A stretch of 64,000 bases of DNA from Candidula unifasciata (lineage: Eukaryota > Mollusca > Gastropoda > Stylommatophora > Geomitridae), in assembly GCA_905116865.2 (NCBI GenBank), contig CAJHNH020000724.1, positions 816,772 through 880,771 on the forward strand. The letters run 5' to 3'. Shown piece after piece: positions 59,803 to 64,000 of the stretch (the stretch's first letter is position 1; every line of letters starts with the position of its first letter). The position numbers and the translations under genes are program-made. Under the pieces are notes generated by a model. That model made no database searches. It was not told where the DNA came from and worked only from the letters and a program-made list of their open reading frames with translations.

Positions 59803-61069
59803 TATATATTTTTTTCTTAACAATTCTGGGTGTAAGACCGTAGGAGGGGAGTGGGGTGGGGGGGGGGGGGAGTGGGTTGCAGCACATAATAAGGGGAAAA
59901 GGCAAAATAGAATGTAAACTTTTGATCCGACAGCAAGGGGGCGGATTTCGAAGATTTACTTCATACTGAGAAAATCTTCAGTACCGGACTGATGATGTTC
60001 CTATTTGACCTTGTGTTCTGGCCTTTCATCTTTAAAAAAAAGGTAAAAGTTACAAAACAAATGACATAAAACAACAAAACTTACACACAGTCACTGTCAG
60101 TCCTGGTAACCCGACTTTCCCGCGCGATTACGACATCTGCGTCCAAATTCTAGTTCTGTACGGGTATCGGCGCTTAACCAGATTTCTTAGTTTCAGGTCA
60201 AAATCCTGGACCGGGCCTAAAACGAGGGGAAATAAACACGCTGTTGTGTGTTGATGAAATCAGGCAGAGACTAGGGCAATGAATGCAGATTTCACAGACA
60301 GGTGCAGTGTCGCGTGATTTGTTTCTCAGTGGCAAGAGTGAGTCGGTACAAAGCTGTTGTGTGTGGAGGCAGGTGTACACGCTGTTTGTGAATGAAGGGT
60401 GTTTCTGGTTCAGCGAAAACCTGGACCATCGCTTTAGACTCGTTGTTTTTCAGTTTCCCCCCTCGAGAAGTGCAGTCTTTAGGATTAACATCTCACAGAT
60501 AAGTATCCCACAGAAATAAATCCCGGAAACCCCGTTCAAACGTATAGCCATTTAGCCATTTAGCACAGGGCTCTTATTACAATGCCCGGCCCAAATTCAC
60601 ACTGGTAGACCTTGCATTCACGCTTGCTCAGGCTAGTCTATATTACAGGGGTGTTACGTTGTTTTGTCTCCAGTGCTATCACCGGCGTTGACTCGTGTAT
60701 TATATTATACGATGTTTTTAACGACCCCAGATCTAAAACTGGCCCTCCTACTCCACAGCCTCAGCCTACGTCCCACGGTAGTGCAGGGTACGAACTCACA
60801 GTTTCAGAACTGTGAACATTTTGTGGTGGGCCCTAAGCTATAATGTACACTCACATCAGTAAGTGGAAACGCAATGTCGCCGGCCGCTACTTACAATAAC
60901 GAGTTTTGCGTAGAAAATGCAGTCTGAATCCCCTGTAACATAGGCTAGCATGAGCAAGCATAAATGAAAGGTCAACCAGTGTGTATTTAGGTCAGATGTC
61001 GGGAAAAACGAATCTAGTACAGTAGTCATGTATTTCACTCTCTAAAGAAAACGCAAAAGGCCACTCTGT
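59803..61069. other. Unassigned intergenic stretch
   Basis: G run at 59859-59870. Possible SINE-C shreds near 60865-60900 (AATGTCGCCGGCCGC). I see no gene. Confidence 0.4.
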
Positions 61070-61215
61070 GAGAAAACGGATTGATGACGTTAAAGAGCTA
61101 CTACATCGACACGGAATGACAATAGCCAATGCTGCCTGCCAATCAAGCAATGGATCACAAACTGTTCTATCCGACAACGCTTAACGGCAAAAGTGGAAAT
61201 TGATGATGATGTGTA
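61070..61215 (+). mobile_element. LINE 3' end with (GAT)n tail
   Basis: The plus strand encodes KRIDDVKELLHRHGMTIANA and, one frame over, LFYPTTLNGKSGN-like sequence. It parallels the end of the intact LINE (WIDGVSETCQKHGLRTSDAA ... LPTTLSGIRG). It ends at TGATGATGATG. Confidence 0.65.
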
Positions 61216-61317
61216 TATTGGGGCATCGCAAAATGATTACAAAGTAGGTGGGTCGGAGTGAACGCATTGCCTTTTCACAGAATGAATCCATGACGCTTAT
61301 GTATTTTTTTTTTTAAA

Positions 61318-61515
61318 TCAGCCCTAATACTGATTTGAGCCCAAGATTTTCGGCCTGGCAGACAGGCCAGAAACACTTGAGCATAGCCCATTTGGCTCAG
61401 TGTAGGGAGCATCGAAACCGTTAATCTGGGGAGTATGTGGCTTTTCTGCCATCCCCCAGCTCGAACCTGAGACCGGACACGCGTGGGGATTGTCACCTGA
61501 CGCCCAACGCGCTAG
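61318..61515 (-). mobile_element. SINE-B-like, diverged
   Basis: On plus, ATCTGGGGAGTATGTGGC, TTTTCTGCCATCCCCCAGC and TCGAACCTGAGACCGG match the reversed head and body. The 3' part differs from the other copies. Confidence 0.55.
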
Positions 61516-61934
61516 TAAAGCTAACATAAACTAATTGTTGTTTCTTACCAACTTTTTCTCTTCCCTATAATTTTCTACTCCTTATAAAAACTAGCAGCTA
61601 TGCTGGAGCGCCGGACAATGCGTAGTGATGCAAAATCTATTCCTAACACCTACGCCCTATTCAGAGATCTTGGTAAAGGTAGGTTACATAACTATCAAAC
61701 AGACACTGTTGTTCAGTTCTGTTATTGCGTATTGTATATTGCGCAATAATCGTGTTTCCTGCTATCAGTGCCAAAACTCTAAAGAATATTTTCACGTTCT
61801 ATGAAACAATGGACCCCAGTTGTTGCTACAGTGCATAGGCGCCGGAACCTGGGAGCTCAGGTCTTTTGAACTCACCCTAACAAAAGAAGACGGGGTGTAG
61901 CTGGGAAGGGAGCCACGCCCCATACCCTGGGGGG
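61516..61934. other. Unassigned; short coding-like segment at 61600-61680
   Basis: MLERRTMRSDAKSIPNTYAL and FRDLGKG are encoded at about 61601-61680 with no match I recognise, followed by GGTAGGTTAC. Too short to call. Confidence 0.25.
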
Positions 61935-62005
61935 GGGGGGCTGAACGAACGAATGAACTTTGAACTTTCAAAGGGCCATACATAATACGTTACAGGCGTA
62001 TGAGA
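61935..62005. repeat. Short dispersed repeat (copy of 33930)
   Basis: GAACGAACGAATGAACTTTG and TTTCAAAGGGCCATAC. Confidence 0.4.
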
Positions 62006-62630
62006 TCCCTCCCACACAATTTTTTTTAAATTGTTGTTGTTGTTGCTAGTGTGGTAAGAGGCCATGGGTGAGAGGGTCGGGACTTAGCGCTTCATATATA
62101 TTTAATGAGGCTTCCGCCCTCTGTGTAAGTGTGTGTTTGTGTGTGGTGTTGCACCTGCTACTACCTACTGTGATCATTTCTGACCGCTTTCTGAGAGCTA
62201 CCAAGGTGGACTTAAAAACAAGGACGGTCTGCTTTGTCGTGAATTCCCCATCTTCTCTTGCCCTAGTTACCTGAACAACAACGGGGGATGTAAGAATCGC
62301 ATGTGCTCTTTCTATCTAATACGTTGTATAAGTTGGTCTTCATTTATCTGTTGTTTTTGGCACCGTCGTCCCATCTGTTACGTGGGTTTCCCCTTGTTCT
62401 GTGTTGACTGTATTCATTGAGTGGCATTCCCTGTGCCTGTTGATACCAGGGAATTCTCGCCAGATGTCTAGACAACATCATCTGTTGTTTATTTCATTGT
62501 ATTTCTGGTCACGAATGTTACGAATACTTTGGACGGTCAAAGTAATTAACAACGATTGCTTAAAAGACGCTTATGGAAGTAGATCTCTATATACAACAAT
62601 AAGAAAGAGACAAACACTTTTTTGGGGGGC
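62006..62630. other. Unassigned, no gene seen
   Basis: A short (TTG)n lies at 62031-62045. Frames at 62068 and 62401 have no motif. Confidence 0.4.
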
Positions 62631-62830
62631 AACATAAGAAGAGAGACATTGGAGAACATCGTGACAACTGGAAAGATCAGTGGAAAAGGGGTAGAGGCAG
62701 ACCAAGAGAGATAATGCTGGATGGGCTGAAACGATGGCATGGATGAATATCATCAAGAGATCTGTTCCAGGCAACCAGGGATCGTGATCTGTGGAGATGC
62801 ATGCCAGTTGGCAGGGCACATGTTGATTTC
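62631..62830 (+). mobile_element. LINE 3' stub (RGRPREIMLDGL)
   Basis: The plus strand encodes NIRRETLENIVTTGKISGK-like sequence, then RGRPREIMLDGLKRWHG. After a frame break it reads RDRDLWRCMPVG and GGGCACATG. It is closely related in DNA to 37756-37945. Confidence 0.8.
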
Positions 62831-62885
62831 TGGTCTCAGTCCTAGCTGTCCTCAAATTTCTTCATTTTCAATTGCATGTCTTCTT

Positions 62886-63665
62886 GTTACTTTCCTAAGA
62901 TGTGGTGTAGCGACTAGACAGTTACTTTCCTAAGATGTGGTGTAGCGACTAGACAGTTACTCTCCTACGATGTGGTGTAACGGCTAGACAGTTACTCTCC
63001 TAAGATGTGGTGTAGCGGCTAGACAGTTACTTTCCTACGATGTGGTGTAACGGCTAGACAGTTACTTTCCTACGATGTGGTGTAACGGCTAGACAGTTAC
63101 TTTCCTAAGATGTGGTGTAACGGCTAGACAGTTACTTTCCTAAGATGTGGTGTAGCGGCTAGACAGTTACTCTCCTAAGATGTGGTAGAGCGGCTAGACA
63201 GTTACTCTCCTAAGATGTGGTGTAGCGACTAGACAGTTACTCTCCTAAGATGTGGTGTAACGGCTAGACAGTTACTTTCCTAAGATGTGGTGTAGCGGCT
63301 AGACAGTTACTCTCCTAAGATGTGGTAGAGCGGCTAGACAGTTACTCTCCTAAGATGTGGTGTAGCGACTAGACAGTTACTCTCCTAAGATGTGGTGTAG
63401 CGACTAGACAGTTACTCTCCTAAGATGTGGTGTAGCGACTAGACAGTTACTCTCCTAAGATGTGGTGTAGCGGCTAGACAGTTACTCTCCTAAGATGTGA
63501 TGTAGCGGCTAGACAGTTACTCTCCTAAGATGTGGTGTAGCGGCTTGACAGTTACTTTCCTAAGATGTAACGGCTAGACAGAGTTACTCTCCTAAGATGT
63601 AGCGGCTAGACAGTTACTCTCCTAAGATGTAGCGGCTAGACGGTTACTCTCCTAAGATGTGGTGT
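62886..63665. repeat. 35-bp minisatellite, about 22 units
   Basis: Unit TTACTCTCCTAAGATGTGG followed by TGTAGCGGCTAGACAG, with units shortened near 63570-63650. The GTGGTGTAGCGGCTAGAC part equals the SINE-C head. Confidence 0.95.
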
Positions 63666-63800
63666 AGCGTCACGAAAGTTTAGAGAACAATAATGGAGGG
63701 ATATATGCATAGGAAGAGATAAGAGGATGGCCAAAGAGAATATGGGTGCAGGGTGTGGCAGAGGAACTCCAGATGTATGTATCTGACGCAGGATCTAGTA
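63666..63800 (+). mobile_element. LINE 3' stub, sister of 12930
   Basis: CACGAAAGTTTAGAGAACAA, ATAATGGAGGGATATATGC and AGAATATGGGTGCAGGGTGT closely follow 13003-13095. Small indels have broken the frame. Confidence 0.75.
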
Positions 63801-64000
63801 CATTAAATCTTCAGATCCAGTCGGGTGTTATTTGAGCTCTTTGTACGTAGAGAATTTTTTTTTTTTACTTTTAACCCATAAATACTGTACTTGGAGTGAA
63901 TTTAATAACTGTATTAAAAGAAGAAGTTCTGCGTATTCCGGAGCCGCACTTTGTAGGGAAAAAATAGATACACTGGCTCCTAAAAGGTATGCCATAAAAG
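63801..64000. other. Unassigned window end
   Basis: T run at 63857-63866. Nothing recognised. Confidence 0.4.

Noticed and set aside
59281..59905. 180-residue YLSIYLS frame that looks like a membrane protein
   Set aside because: Translation of the GATA/GACA array in reverse.
62886..63665. Regular repeats that could suggest a CRISPR array
   Set aside because: Units are contiguous 35-mers with no unique spacers, in a eukaryotic repeat context and without cas genes.

Overview
This window looks like animal (metazoan) nuclear DNA from a large, repeat-swamped genome. A lophotrochozoan, and most likely a gastropod mollusc, fits best. That placement is an inference from the mix of non-LTR retrotransposons, tRNA-derived SINEs, hAT-type miniature elements and very abundant microsatellites, not from a diagnostic host gene. 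There are no operons, ribosome binding sites, CRISPR arrays or bacterial-style genes. Nearly all long open frames are translations of simple repeats.

Only two regions carry convincing long protein-coding sequence. (1) Positions 30757-33303 hold an uninterrupted 848-residue, single-exon gene for a Tigger/pogo-type (CENP-B/TIGD-like) transposase-derived protein. It has one N-terminal CENPB/psq-type helix-turn-helix, then four tandem copies of the second (CENPB/Tc5-type) DNA-binding domain where one is usual. A DDE domain follows whose first catalytic Asp is Gln, and then an acidic tail with repeated psi-K-x-E (SUMO-like) motifs. A decayed, in-phase copy of its C-terminal coding end lies about 65 bp downstream. 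I regard this as a candidate domesticated DNA-binding protein and as the most interesting locus here. (2) Positions about 47837-51300 hold a nearly complete RTE-like LINE (endonuclease plus reverse transcriptase) broken by two mutually compensating frameshifts, ending in an (AAGT)n tail.

The rest is transposable-element debris with nested insertions. Family labels A-H are mine. Element A (about 235 bp), B (about 210 bp), C (about 250 bp) and F (about 350 bp) are SINEs with tRNA-like heads. D (about 270-320 bp) is a retroposon-like element usually abutting GAA/TTC arrays. E denotes isolated tRNA-like heads. G (about 230 bp) and H (about 115 bp) are short repeats. About 20 LINE fragments, mostly 3' stubs ending in the Arg-Gly-Arg-Pro-Arg region or in RNase H, lie on both strands. 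They are densest at 35.7-39.8 kb. Four hAT-type miniature elements are recognised by CAG...CTG inverted ends and 8-bp duplications.

Layout: 0-5 kb, LINE RNase H stub, foldback element, GTA/GTT arrays; 5-6 kb, minisatellite split by SINE-A; 7-19 kb, scattered SINEs and LINE ends; 19.3-23.1 kb, noisy homopurine block; 23-30 kb, SINEs, nested LINE stubs; 30.6-33.5 kb, TIGD-like gene; 34-40 kb, minisatellite and LINE graveyard; 40-47 kb, SINEs, hAT elements, TTC/GAA arrays; 47.8-51.3 kb, LINE; 52-58 kb, SINEs and hAT elements, one with an internal 18-unit minisatellite; 59-64 kb, GATA/GACA array, LINE stubs and a 35-bp minisatellite. Apart from the TIGD-like gene I found no host exon that I can defend. 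Coordinates of diverged repeats are approximate to about 10-30 bases.
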